A stretch of DNA of 64,000 nucleotides, from contig OX365950.1 of assembly GCA_947247005.1 (NCBI GenBank), positions 7,638,720 to 7,702,719 of the forward strand, given 5' to 3'. This stretch comes from Spisula solida. Taxonomy: Eukaryota > Mollusca > Bivalvia > Venerida > Mactridae. Shown here piece after piece: positions 47,000 to 58,700 of this stretch (position 1 is its first letter; each line of letters begins with the position of its first letter). Made by a program: the position numbers and the translations under genes. Under the pieces are notes generated by a model. It saw only the letters and a list, made by a program, of their open reading frames with translations. It ran no database searches and had not been told where the DNA came from.

Positions 47000-47250
47000 C
47001 TATTGAGCAAGTAATAGCCTCGCCGTAGGGCGCACGCTTTGGGGTCGAGAGGTCTCAGGTTCGACCCAACTCTACGTCATTGCTTAATTTCTCAGAGCAA
47101 ATTTAACCAACAATGCTCCATTCGACCAAGGTGTGAATTGGTACCTGTGGTGAAGTGTCTGTACTTATTCCTGGGCGCCGTATCTCGATGTTAGTTGCAC
47201 ACATACCAGGGGAAAACTAGTCTCCTCAAGGAGGCTCGAACGCAGGTATC
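47000..47250 (+). mobile_element. tRNA-derived SINE-like sequence
   Basis: A-box-like TAGCCTCGCCGTAGGGCG and B-box GGTTCGACCC are about 40 bases apart. A tail follows with GGTGTGAATTGGTACCTG and TTCCTGGGCGCCGTATCTCG. It is not a functional tRNA because the acceptor stem does not close. Confidence 0.6.
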
Positions 47251-47944
47251 CTTAGGTAGCCAAATCAACATGGTAAGTTTATTGTCAAAGGGTGACTCAA
47301 CGGCTTAATTTCTGAAAGTGGCCCGAAAACTCGGTAACTTTTTAACTTAACGCCAAATTTATTGCTTGCCCTATAGATTTACGGATGGCTGCGTCTAGTA
47401 GTATTATGTATTAAATGAACAGGAATGACTCTGTCAGGCAATATTTAACCAGGGATGGCTTGACGGGTAATTTAGAATCCCTATAGATTCAGGAATAATC
47501 GTTGCCACGATTCCAACAGTATTAGGTAACCCTTTTAGGTCATAAATTGCTATGCTAACCTTTGGAGCTGGGAAAGGATGTGTTACATACCCCGTAGAGC
47601 AATAAATGGCAGTCCCAAGCAGTGTTGGGTAGCATATGAATAGCTGTGCCTGGAAGTGTTTGCTATCTAATAGAGCAGTGTTAGGTACCACAGAATGCAT
47701 GTGACAGAAAGTGTCAGGTGACTCATTGGGTCCTGGAATAGACACTATATACCAAAGTAATGTAGTTTATGCTAGGTAGATTGTGAGACAAGTTCTGTCA
47801 ACTCATATCAATTAATCATACTCGGCGCCTAATTCTTAATGTTATCCATCGCTACGGTGGCATGCGAGAGAAACCAGCGTCCAGTTTATGCTAAGTATCT
47901 GGGGTATGCAAGGGCATTACTCCATGGTAGCATTTTATTTCGCC

Positions 47945-48030
47945 TTTGGTATGACCGGGCCTGGGATCGAGCCTGGGACATCCCGCAATCTAAGTGGACA
48001 CCCTACCACTAGGATATCAAGGAGTGAATA
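47945..48030 (-). mobile_element. tRNA-derived SINE head, minus strand
   Basis: The reverse complement shows TATCCTAGTGGTAGGGTG (A box) and GGCTCGATCCCAGG (B box) in tRNA-like spacing. Similar to the sequence at 61595-61680. Confidence 0.6.
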
Positions 48031-49258
48031 TACATAACAGTATAATTATAGTATCTATACATAACATGTATATAGCGCTATGAGTGACCGTGTCATGCAG
48101 GAATTGCTGAGTCAGACAGTTTTATGTACCACAAAGGGTAACGAATTGCTGTGCCAGGAAATAAAAGGTAACCAATACTATTAGTGGCATGAACCCAATT
48201 ATATTAGGAATGGTTGGTGACGGTGAGTCCTTTTAATACCCTACGGGGCCTAGCAAGCTTGTACTCAGTGGTAGTGGGTACTCTATAGGGCATGACTTGT
48301 GATGCATGTATCATGATGCATGAGTACCTCGTATGATCAATAATGGCGGACTTGGTGTTGATGAGTAATACAAAATAGTTATAAAGCCGGAAATGGCTTT
48401 ATGTAGTGAAATCTGACTTGTCCGTAAATTCAAAATTTTCATATACATTTGGATGTTTAACCCCAATACATCGTATTCAGCTCAAAGCATGGCATTAGAT
48501 GATAGATAACTTGAACTGCATGATGATATGTACCTCACAGTGATTTACTATGAAGTTAAATTAATTATAACAGCGTAGTAAACCTATTTCCAAAATTCAC
48601 ACTTTTCGTTTCAATTTTGTATGTTCTATCCTTAAATTATATATTTTGCACCATAACATGATTTAAGATAATTGGTATCATTAATAACACATTACTATAG
48701 ACTATATCATAGTAATTACAAACGTAATTATCAAAAAAATTAGCCATGACAGTGTAGTCCATCAGTTCCATCGCTCTTTCCGTTATATTTTTATTGTTTT
48801 TCTCCAACAATACCACATTCTGTACCATAGCCTAGCTTAAGGTGTGTATAATCTTCATCGCAAGTAACTATAAAATATTACAGCGATTATTTACCGTCCA
48901 CCGCTATAGTCCACCGAATCCGAAAATTCGCACATTTCCATGCACGTTTTAACATTTTACCCCAAAAATACCCCCTTTGCATAATTGCACGGTACTAAAA
49001 TTTTGAAGTCTTCAACAGCACCTTAATAACTACATATAAGTGTGATTTATTATAAAATGTGATAATAAATAACAATGTAGATGACCGATTCCAAAAATTT
49101 GCAGTTTCGTTTATATTTTTGAACTTTTACCTCAATTTTCTTAAAATGCTCAAGGGTGACAGAATGGCACCCATCAAAAATTCAATTAGAAAGGTCTTGT
49201 CTACTAAAATCAGCAAAGAAAAAAACTTTATACTCCAATGCAAGGTTCGGTCAATTTT

Positions 49259-49310
49259 TCAGCGCCGGACATGCCTGTATCTAATGTCTCTCTCTCCCTG
49301 CAGGGGCTTC
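49259..49310 (+). mobile_element. SINE tail fragment
   Basis: CAGCGCCGGACATGCCTGTA and TCTAATGTCTCTCTC match the tail of the SINE at 29320-29360. Confidence 0.7.
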
Positions 49311-49870
49311 CTCTCGGAAACTTAGATTAAAACAACACTTGTGTATCACATGCAATCTAAGTATTGAGAAGTATGTCCTACAAAAACTAACAAGTACATT
49401 TAATGCTTCGTATTGCAGAGTACCGTATTAGCTTTATGCTGGACTATTGAAATATTCAGTTCGAATACAAATACCATAGCGGACTTTTGCATTTGGCAAT
49501 AAACTTATAAACAGTACCTCAGTGTAGTAATGCGGATATCATAATATTAACAGAACTACCACAGTGTAGCGAATGTCGTACACTACAACTACCATAGCGT
49601 ATAAATGTAGTATATTTTTGAAAATTCCTTCTATTTTCTATTGCAAAAAAGGTAGATTTTCACCGAAACCCTGCATTATTCCACTGTGGAAACAAGACCC
49701 CGTATTTTTCCGGTACGCAAAAGTCGTCTTTGGTAGCTGTTCTACAAACAATAGTGGTAATGGAGGACCACCAAAATACGGTCTGCATCAGGCGGCTCTG
49801 GAAGTGCATCGGTGTATGATAGTGGCAGCGGAAAGGATATAGAGAGTACACTCAGATGATTTGAAAGCCT

Positions 49871-50284
49871 GTTGCCTATGTTTTTGACGTTCTAAACACT
49901 GAACATTTCCGGTATCAGATTAGGTATCTTAAAATTCAAGCCAATTCAGAATTATCCGAGAACAAAAAAGGTGTAGAAGTCGGGAATATCAAATTGTATA
50001 AGACGAATGTCAAAATTTGTGAATGCAAAACTATATCTAAAATTACTTTCGTCTACTACTCTCCTGTGGCATAAGGCACCCACAATAGTTACCCAGGCAT
50101 CCTGGCCTTGTGCAAGTCGCTCCAACTATGGCCAGTCATCTTTGCGTCAAAATATTTGGAGATAATCCTTGCCTCGAGGGTTCCTTGATGCATGGCCTGG
50201 TGGTGTTTGAAGCTGGTTTGAAATGTGGCCCAACCATTTACAACGCCTTTGTATGATCTCCTGTTTTATCAACATTGGGATAGA
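49871..50284. other. Intergenic, nothing recognised
   Basis: No frame, repeat or element end was seen between the fold-back element and the 34-bp minisatellite. Confidence 0.5.
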
Positions 50285-51985
50285 TTACCTTATTATGGCT
50301 AATGGCATCACTCCTTACCAGCTATATTATGGCTAATGACGTCACTCCTAACCAGCTATATTATGGCTAATTAATACACCTGTTACTATATATAGTAACA
50401 TTTTTGCGTTGACAAAATCTCTATTATCGTCCCACCGGGGATATTATCATCAAAATGTTGAAAACTGATAATATCCCCGGGGATATTATTGATCACGTGA
50501 TCAATAATCGCCCTGCGATCGTGCGCACGCGCGACGTGACGTTATTTACACGGATTTTACGTTAAACGTACGACTCCTATTGTACGTACATGTCGAAACG
50601 TACGCTTGAAGGCTAGGCCTAATAAATTAAGGAAAACGGGACATCCATACTTCTTCATTTTACTAAAAAGACATAATATTTAATTGACCGTCTTCTTTTA
50701 GTTCTATTTTGCCTCGGAATGAGAATTTCACTGTGCTATTTCTCGTTCTTTTGAAGGTTCATTCGTATCAATTGACGAATGAAGACGTGTAACCTTTATT
50801 CTATACTGTTATGTAAGATGTTGACATTGTGTGCTTTCATATATTTCCTTCGCTGGAACATGTATATTAAACAGTTCAATAAATGGGCGCGCTGTGGCAT
50901 TGAATGATAATATCCCCGGCGCTTGATAATGGCACTCGGGCTAGCGCCCTCGAGCCATTATCGTCGTGCCGGGGATATTATCATTCGATGCCACAGCGCC
51001 CCCAGTTATTAATCTCTAATGACATCACTCCTTACCAGCTATATTATGGCTAATGACATCACTCCTTACCAGCTATATTATGGCTAATGACATCACTCCT
51101 TACCAGCTACATTTTTGTATATTATGGCTAATGACATCACTCCTTACCAGCTATATTATGGCTAATGATATCACTCCTTACCAGCTATATTATGGCTAAT
51201 GTCATCACTCCTTACCAGCTATACTATGGCTAATGACATCACTCCTTACCAGCTATATTATGGCTAATGACATCACTCCTTACCAGCTATATTATGGCTA
51301 ATGTCATCACTCCTTACCAGCTATATTATGGCTAATGTCATCACTCCTTACCAGCTATATTATGGCTAATGACATCACTCCTTACCAGCTACATTTTTGT
51401 ATATTATGGCTAATGACATCACTCCTTACCAGCTATATTATGGCTAATGACATCACTCCTTACCAGCTATATTATGGCTAATGCCATCGCTCCTTACCAG
51501 CTATATTATGGCTAATGACATCACTCCTTACCAGCTATATTATGGCTAATGACATCACTCCTTACCAGCTATATTCTGGCTAATGACATAACTCCTTACC
51601 AGCTATATTATGGCTAATGACATCACTCCTTACCAGCTATATTATGGCTAATGTCATCACTCCTTACCAGCTATATTATGGCTAATGTCATCGCTCCTTA
51701 TCAGCTATATTATGGCTATTGACATCACTCCTTACCAGCTATATTCTGGCTAATGACATAACTCCTTACCAGCTATATTATGGCTAATGACATCACTCCT
51801 TACCAGCTATATTATGGCTAATGACATCACTCCTTACCAGCTATATTATGGCTAATGCCATCACTCCTTACCAGCTATATTATGGCTAATGACATCACTT
51901 CTTACCAGCTATATTATGGCTAATGACATCACTCCTTACCAGCTATATTATGGCTAATGACATCACTCCTTATCAGCTAACTGTG
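50285..51985. repeat. 34-bp minisatellite, split by an insertion
   Basis: Unit GGCTAATGACATCACTCCTT, ACCAGCTATATTAT. Two to three units at 50285-50375 and about 28 units at 51008-51985. The insertion 50376-51007 separates them. Two units share an extra ACATTTTTGTAT, showing block duplication within the array. Confidence 0.95.
50376..51007. mobile_element. ~630-bp insertion with nested palindromes inside the minisatellite
   Basis: Flanked by ATTAAT on both sides. Contains GGGGATATTATCATC inverted as GATAATATCCCC (50438-50490), and a near-perfect 118-base palindrome at 50886-51003 (GCGCTGTGGCATTGAATGAT / mirrored, with GATAATATCCCCGGC). GC content and CpG are higher than in the surroundings. 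No frame. Confidence 0.8.
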
Positions 51986-52194
51986 ATGTTGAGTCCCTGT
52001 GTTCACAAGGTTTGATAAAAAACAACTGCACAATGTAAACACTTTATCGATATATAGTTTTATTTGAAGGTCATTATATTGAAAAGCTGTGTAGTAATTT
52101 TGAAGACCATTAAGTCGTGTTTTATTCTAATTGTAAGGTCAATATGTTGCAAAGGTGTGTTATAATTTCAAAGACCATTAAGATGTTAAGGTGT

Positions 52195-52550
52195 GTTGTT
52201 ATTTGAAAGGTGGGTAAGCTGTAAAGGTATGGTGTTATTTTGAAGGCCAGTAAGTTGTAAAGGTGTGGTGTTATTTTGAAGGCCAGTAAGCTGTAAAGGT
52301 GTGGTGTTATTTTGAAGGCCAGTAAGCTGTAAAGGTGTGGTGTTATTTTGAAGGCCAGTAAGCTGTAAAGGTGTGGTGTTATTTTGAAAGTCAGTAAGCT
52401 GTAAAGGTGTGGTGTTATTTTGAAAGTCAGTAAGCTGTAAAGGTGTGGTGTTATTTTGAAAGTCAGTAAGCTGTAAAGGTGTGTTGTTATTTTGAAGGTC
52501 AGTAAGCTGTAAAGGTGTGGTGTTGTTTTGAAGGGCATTTTGTTGTAAAG
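52195..52550. repeat. 36-bp minisatellite, about ten units
   Basis: Unit AGTAAGCTGTAAAGGTGTGG, TGTTATTTTGAAGGCC. The minus strand reads repeating ITPHLYSLLTFK, because 36 is a multiple of 3. The 188-codon frame at 52122-52688 has no domain and is judged a by-product of the repeat. Confidence 0.9.
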
Positions 52551-52699
52551 GTGTGTTGCCGCATAGTGTAAGAAGCAGATAACTTGAAATTCTGTAATTT
52601 CAAGCAAACAGAAAAATAGAGTAAGAAAAGTCAAGTGAACATGGAAATAAATAGACTTTATTGCACAAACATTAACATTTTTATACACTGTAATTCATA

Positions 52700-53265
52700 T
52701 TGCACAAATATTTATATAAATAGGAAAATGAGTATAAAACAGTACAACAAATAAACAAGACCACATTCCAGGATTGTTATTCACAAACATTTAAGGAGAA
52801 AACTCAGTCCCCCTCATGGCTGTACAAGTAATTATTCTGTGGGTCTAAAAATTAGTGAGTTTCGAATTTCAAACAGTAAGTGTGCAGAATTATTAGTGTT
52901 TTTTGGGAATTTGCTAAAATTGCCAATAGACTCATGTCGCCAACTCAACTACTTATAATAAATGTACCACAATAAGTACTGGTTAGTCACTGTACTCAAT
53001 TAGACTGCTTGACCAACCTTGTATACTGTAAGTCAGTATTTTTAATGGGGGTTCAATTTTCTTTAATTTTATGGTTAAACTCCACCATGCCATCTAATCC
53101 CCACGTTTAATCAACCTTCACAAATCGGAAGAAGGTTTTGTCACTCCATGTTTTGTTATCAACAAATTTACGATCCAATGAAATTTTACAAAAATCCTTG
53201 AAATTTAATGCCTCAGAAAATGAATTAATTTACATTCTAACATAGCACGTGAGATTTTCCTTCTT
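52700..53265. other. Intergenic, nothing recognised
   Basis: AT-rich, only short frames, no repeats seen. Confidence 0.5.
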
Positions 53266-53269
53266 TGCG

Positions 53270-53610
53270 TATATTGAGCTTACCATATTTTATTACCGCG
53301 ATAAAATATAGCTGATTGATGACGTCACGTTTGATGTCATATAGAATGACAAATGACGTAACGGTGACGGTAACGTTCCTAGGAAAGAAAGTAGTTTGAC
53401 GTCAATCTGTCTTGTTGTGCTATAAATGGTAAAGCATTGGCGATGTTAGAATCGAAATAATAAATAGGAGCTGTGCTTTGTTGTGTTATAAAATATAGGC
53501 ACTCGTTTGAATGCGTACATTAAATCACTCGTGCTACGCACTCGTGATTTAATTACTACGCATCCAAACACGTGCCTATATTTCATTACGCAACAAAACA
53601 TAGCTACGTA
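53270..53610. mobile_element. Palindrome-bearing repeat, likely MITE
   Basis: A strong hairpin spans 53485-53605: TATAGGCACTCGTTTGAATG and TTAAATCACTCGTG are mirrored after a 4-base loop. Upstream there are several TGACGTCA and GTGACGGTAACG motifs. Related in style to the insertion at 50376-51007. Confidence 0.6.
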
Positions 53611-53884
53611 TTCATTATTTCTTAAGTAATCAAGAAAATTTGAAATTTCAAGTCTAAGACTGAGTTTCTTTCTTTAATGCTTGCACATAGTGTGCCTGCA
53701 TAATGTCTGGAATGTGACAATAGCAACAACATGAGAAATAACAAATATAATCCAAAATAAATGATTTTTAAGCACTTGTGCATCATACAACATAATATAT
53801 AGTCAGGTAGTGTAGACCATGCATGCGGTCAAACCATAACTAATAAAAGTCAGCAATTTTGTTAAATTCAAAACTATAACGGTT

Positions 53885-54112
53885 TTGACACAAACACATA
53901 TGTCTCCTACTAAGGCCATAATTCTGGCAAAAATCATTCGACCTAAAATTCCTATAAATGTCCATGACTAGGCTTAGTACCAACTATTCATTTGTAGTTT
54001 CATTGAAATCCAACCAAAGTTAAAGAGAACAAGTGTGGACAAACTTTGTGACAACCAGACAGACATGTAGCACAAAATGTGTATGTCCCCCATCTTTTTG
54101 TAGGAGACATAA
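53885..54112. mobile_element. Single-core hairpin-ended (Pearl-like) element
   Basis: Begins near CATATGTCTCCTACTAAGG. Contains TGAAATCCAACCAAAGTTAA and AGAGAACAAGTGTGGACAAA. Ends with the hairpin TATGTCCCCCATC / GTAGGAGACATA. The 5' GTCTCCTAC matches the 3' stem, as in the other families here. Diverged relatives lie at about 57190-57375 and 63190-63390. Confidence 0.65.
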
Positions 54113-54280
54113 TTACACCCAGATCAAGAACAACAAGACACTAGTAAAAATATACAGTACTTTTAAACTGCAACATTGTTATTTAGATAAAGAATATTTA
54201 CACATATAACTCCATGATGAGCCCTGAAAACTCAAACTACTAGATGGATTATAATTATGACTTACATAATTGGTACATAC

Positions 54281-54416
54281 CGAATATCACAGCAGTTGTG
54301 TTGATCCATTGGGATGTATTACCTCTCATAGCTTGTGTTATACCGCAAATACGCCATTACACAAGCAACAGGAGGTAGTACAGCCCAACGGATCAACACA
54401 ACTACAGTAATATTCC
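54281..54416. mobile_element. 136-bp near-palindromic MITE
   Basis: Almost the whole element folds: GAATATCACAGCAGTTGTGT, TGATCCATTGGG, TATTACCTC and GCTTGTGT are mirrored on the right (ACACAAGC, GAGGTAGTACAGCCCAACGG, ATCAACACAACTACAGTAAT). The loop is about 15 bases. Confidence 0.85.
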
Positions 54417-54419
54417 TTT

Positions 54420-55630
54420 AATTATATACATGTACCTACAAAAGAGAAAAAAAGACTTCTATGCAGTAAAATGCAACTTATGTGTATACATCGATGTCAT
54501 GAACATTGGCATATAATGCAACGTCCATTACAAATTGTTTAAGTCATGATGTCACTGACGTTGGCATATGTTTGGCATACAACACATCATACATACATGA
54601 TACGGATTCAGAAAACCAAACATGCATGATTTGGAAAATATAATCTGTTGCGCTGTATCCCACTAAGCCATTTGGTCAGTAGGAATGTATATAATAAATA
54701 TAATGAACACATATTTTAAGTTGATATAACATAATGTAATCCAGCACAAAAATGACTAGGATAATGATTCTGAAGATGATACATGATGTTGAGTGCTAAA
54801 GTTGCTAATTGATAGCCAAATTTATCTCAATCCATATTTTTCAGCAATCCTTTTTTTGTAATGATTTGTTGTCAGAATGCACACCAGGCATTAGTGTGAG
54901 TTGAAATAATTAACTCATTTGATGCCATTTGAACACAGTCACATATTATTTCTCTTCTTCTAATAGTTTGTGCCACAGTGAGAGTATACACATCTCTATT
55001 TATAACTGCCTTATCTCTGTCAGATAATTATCTTTAATACATCAAAAATATTGAAATAATTCTCTGTAAATAACATTATGAAGCAGGCTTGTAGCCCGAA
55101 GAGAAAGGAGAGACTGGCCCTAATTTCACAAAAAAAAACTTCATTGCCAGGGGCGTACCAAGGCTTGAATTGATGTTAAGTTATGCACGTTCGTATCGCT
55201 GGCTACACCCCTGAGTGTTATTAGTTTTTGCTTAGCTAAGATACTTTTTTTTTCAAATGTGACTAAAATTATAGCCTTGGGATAAAGATTGAAACTGAGT
55301 GAAAGTAACGTTACATTATTTACCTCCCTTGTTTTGAAATGTCAGCCATCTTTAAAGGCCAATCTGCAGAGCATTAACAGAAGGTATTTATATTTGTTTG
55401 ATATTTCTAAACACACCAATTTTTCTTAAAATGGTACAGTAATAGGCTTTATTTAGAAAATCACGCTGAAATTGGAGCTCACAACTTGACTTCATAATGA
55501 CATGACAAATACTTTTTAACCCATTACCGTTTCTCGTCTGTAAGGTAATGAAGACAGCTTCCTTAACAGTGAAATGTTATTTTCACTGATAAATCTCTAT
55601 AATCCATTGATAGTATATAATAAGTAGTAT
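54420..55630. other. Downstream flank of SNX25, probable 3' UTR at the right end
   Basis: No gene. On the minus strand a candidate polyadenylation signal AATAAA lies at 55448-55453, about 180 bases after the SNX25 stop. A second AATAAA overlaps the stop codon itself. Confidence 0.5.
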
Positions 55631-55774
55631 TTATTTGACTTCTGTAGGTGTACCAGTGAGATGATCTGTACTGATGACTATAGGTGTGTCGATATCATCT
55701 GGAACCGTAGTTTCCTCATCTAACATGACACCAATCTCAGGTATAAGATGCTTTAATAACAATCCAAGTAAGAC
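55631..55774 (-). CDS. SNX25: SNX25 last exon
   Basis: 144 nt including TAA. Reads VLLGLLLKHLIPEIGVMLDE, then ETTVPDDIDTPIVISTDHLT, ending GTPTEVK. The first 19 codons and the TTTCAG acceptor are repeated upstream as a minisatellite. A TGA in the next unit (acceptor at 55831) makes the innermost acceptor the only one giving the full tail. Confidence 0.8.
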   Translation of the reverse strand, partial: VLLGLLLKHLIPEIGVMLDEETTVPDDIDTPIVISTDHLTGTPTEVK

Positions 55775-58700
55775 CTGAAACATGACACCAATCTCAGGTA
55801 TAAGATGCTTTAATAACAATCAAAGTAAGACCTGAAACATGACACCAATCTCAGGTGTAAGATGCTTTAATAACAATCCAAGTAAAACCTGAAACATGAC
55901 ACCAATCTCAGGCATAAGATGCTTTAATAATAATCCAAGTAATACCTGAAAAATGACACCAATCTCTGGTATAAGATGCTTTAATAACAATCCAAGTAAG
56001 ACCTGAAACATGACACCAATCCCAGGTATAAGATGCTTTAATTACAATCCAAGTAAGACCTGAAACATGACACCAATCTCAGGTATAAGATGCTTTAATA
56101 ACATGAAAGATGACACCAATCTCAGGTATAAGATGCTTTAATAACATGAAAGATGACACCTATCTCAGGTATAAGATGCTTTAATAACATGAAAGATGAC
56201 ACCTATCTCAGGTATAAGATGCTTTAATAACATGAAAGATGACACCAATCTCTGGTATAAGATGCTTTAATAACATGAAAGATGACACCTATCTCAGGTA
56301 TAAGATGCTTTAATAACACGAAAGATGACACATTCTCAGGTATAAGATGCTTTAATAACATGAAAGATGACACATATCTCAGGTATAAGATGCTTTAATA
56401 ACATGAAAGATGACACCTATCTCAGGTATAAGATGCTTTAATAACACGAAAGTTGACACCTTCTCAGGTATAAGATGCTTTAATAACACGAAAGATGACA
56501 CCTTCTCAGGTATAAGATGCTTTAATAACATGAAAGATGACACCAATCTCTGGTATAAGATGCTTTAATAACATGAAAGATGACACCAATCTCTGGTACA
56601 AGATGCTTTAATAACATGAAAGATGACACCAATCTCTGGTATAAGATGATTTAATAACATGAAAGATGACACCTACCTCAGGTATAAGATGCTTTAATAA
56701 CATGAAAGATGACACCTATCTCTGGTATAAGATGCTTTAATAACATGAAAGATGACACCTATCTCTGGTACAAGATGCTTTAATAACATGAAAGATGACA
56801 CCAATCTCTGGTATAAGATGCTTTAATAACATGAAAGATGATACCAAACATCTAGTTTTACCAATATTTCATATAGTGTTATTGATATTTTACAAATTTC
56901 GGTTTTATTCAGGATAGGCCTTGTGAAAATAAAATCTTTACTTAAACAAGTTAACCATCAGTAAACATGCCCCACTCACATAGAATAGTTGTTTATTTAA
57001 GCGTACATCCTGTAATACTTCAAACATCTTAATTGTTCCTCTTCTTGCATTCTCTTCTCCCACTAGATTTTTCACCGCATCTGCAAATGACAGAACAAGG
57101 GAATAGACAACAACAATGATATGTACTGTAAAATCAGAGTTTTTGCAATAAACACAAGTTGGCTTATATTTTGTCTCCAGCAAAAACCATCCTGACCTTA
57201 AGTTCTAACAGTATACACAACTAAGCTTGGTTACAAATATTACGGTGAAATTTCATAGAAATCTGACAAATGGTTAAGGAGAAAAAGTGTGGACAAACTT
57301 TGTGACATTCATCCCAACATTCTAGAAGTCCAGAATAAAATCAATACAGTTATGTTTCCCCACTATATGAGTGAGACGTAATGATTCAATGTTATAAATG
57401 TTTTATATATTAACAAGACATGGAAATTCCATGAAAACCAGATTTTTAGCGGGAAACTTTTTTTCTATTTTTAGCAACAGTGACCTTGACCCACTGAACC
57501 CACTTTCAATCCCAAACACAATTTTCATATAAGCTACCTACGCAGCAAGGTTCATCATGATATCTCATGCGGAACTGAAGTTATCAATCAAAAACCAATA
57601 GTGGAATACCGCCCCCTGACAGTTTTTTTCATTGGAAAATCTGGTAAAAAAAACTACACTTTACCTGGTTGAATTTGCATGAATTTCTCCTTAGCTTTAA
57701 GTCTAGTTCTCAGTTTTTCTTCATCAGATCTGTCCGGCACTGGTTCAGCTAACTGACCATTTGGCCACATAGAATCCTTGAAGTTTCTGATGTAATATAT
57801 AATCATGGGCTCCGAGAATATCCAGTAAACCGTCTCCCTCAACTGTCTGAAAGGTTTTGTTCAAAATACAAATAATGAGAAAAGGCAACAAGAAATGTCT
57901 AAATTTTATGAAAATCTGGTTTAAAAAACAATAACCATAACTCCGCTGAATCTCGGTTTCTACTGAAACAAACCCCAAGGTACTGCTTTATCAAAACACT
58001 TATGGAAATCTTAACTTATATTCAATTTGTTACCGGTAAGTATTTTTTAAAATCTAAACATTGTGAACAGACATTGAACATCCATCTTCGGGAGCTGAAT
58101 AGTCATTTATGTTCAAGGTCAAGGTTACATGAGAAGCAGGCATGAGAGAGCTTCCACCTGTAGTTCTTAAATTGTATAATATTGATTGAAAACCATTTTG
58201 TCTACAGACAGACATGTGTAAAGCAAAATACATAATACCCTGTTTCTACTAAAGGGGAATAACACATTAATATTGACTTGAAATTGAAACCAAATTACTA
58301 TAATACCTGTTGATGGACCTTCCAAATGTGACCTCCACAAAAGCGATGAAACTTTTCCTCAACCATTTAAACATACCATGTAGTTCATACAACTCATTGA
58401 TCAGACTGTACAATGGTTCCGCTATAGAATCCTTGTTCTTATCCTCGATTCTGTAATACATGAGGGATGATCCAAAATAATACATGAGGGATGATCCAAA
58501 ATAATACATGAGGGATGATCCAAAAATAATACATGAGGGATGATCCCAAATAATACATGAGGGATGATCCAAAATAGTACATAAGGGATGATCCAAAAAT
58601 AATACATGAGGGATGATCCTAAATAAACAGCACTCGCTTGTTAACAGCACTATATAGCTGTCTTGTGTTAAAAAATATATACCATCTTTAAACCGCAATG

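Larger units (their letters stand above)
46600..48300. repeat. Degenerate tandem repeats in the loop (GGTACC..GCTGTGCCAGG type)
   Basis: Recurring variants of GTGTTAGGTACCA, AGAGCATAGTATGGCTGT and CCAGGAA at about 70-100-base spacing, strongly diverged. No coding frame. Interrupted by two tRNA-derived SINE-like stretches. Confidence 0.6.
43630..49870. mobile_element. Large imperfect inverted repeat (fold-back type element)
   Basis: The left arm (43630-45650) and right arm (48590-49870) are inverted copies: 43634-43690 pairs with 49805-49865, 44790-44990 with 49010-49245, 45090-45250 with 48790-48965, 45605-45640 with 48590-48625. Each arm is itself a degenerate tandem array of about 160-250-bp units (GTCTGCCACTGACGAGTTTTG; TGCGAATTTTCGGAATCGG). 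The loop (45.9-48.4 kb) holds other degenerate repeats and SINEs. No transposase was found. The layout is that of Foldback-like elements; an old segmental inversion is an alternative. Confidence 0.75.

Noticed and set aside
52122..52688. 188-codon minus-strand frame with HLYSLLTFK repeats
   Set aside because: Read-through of a 36-bp minisatellite, with no domain, splice context or plausible ends.
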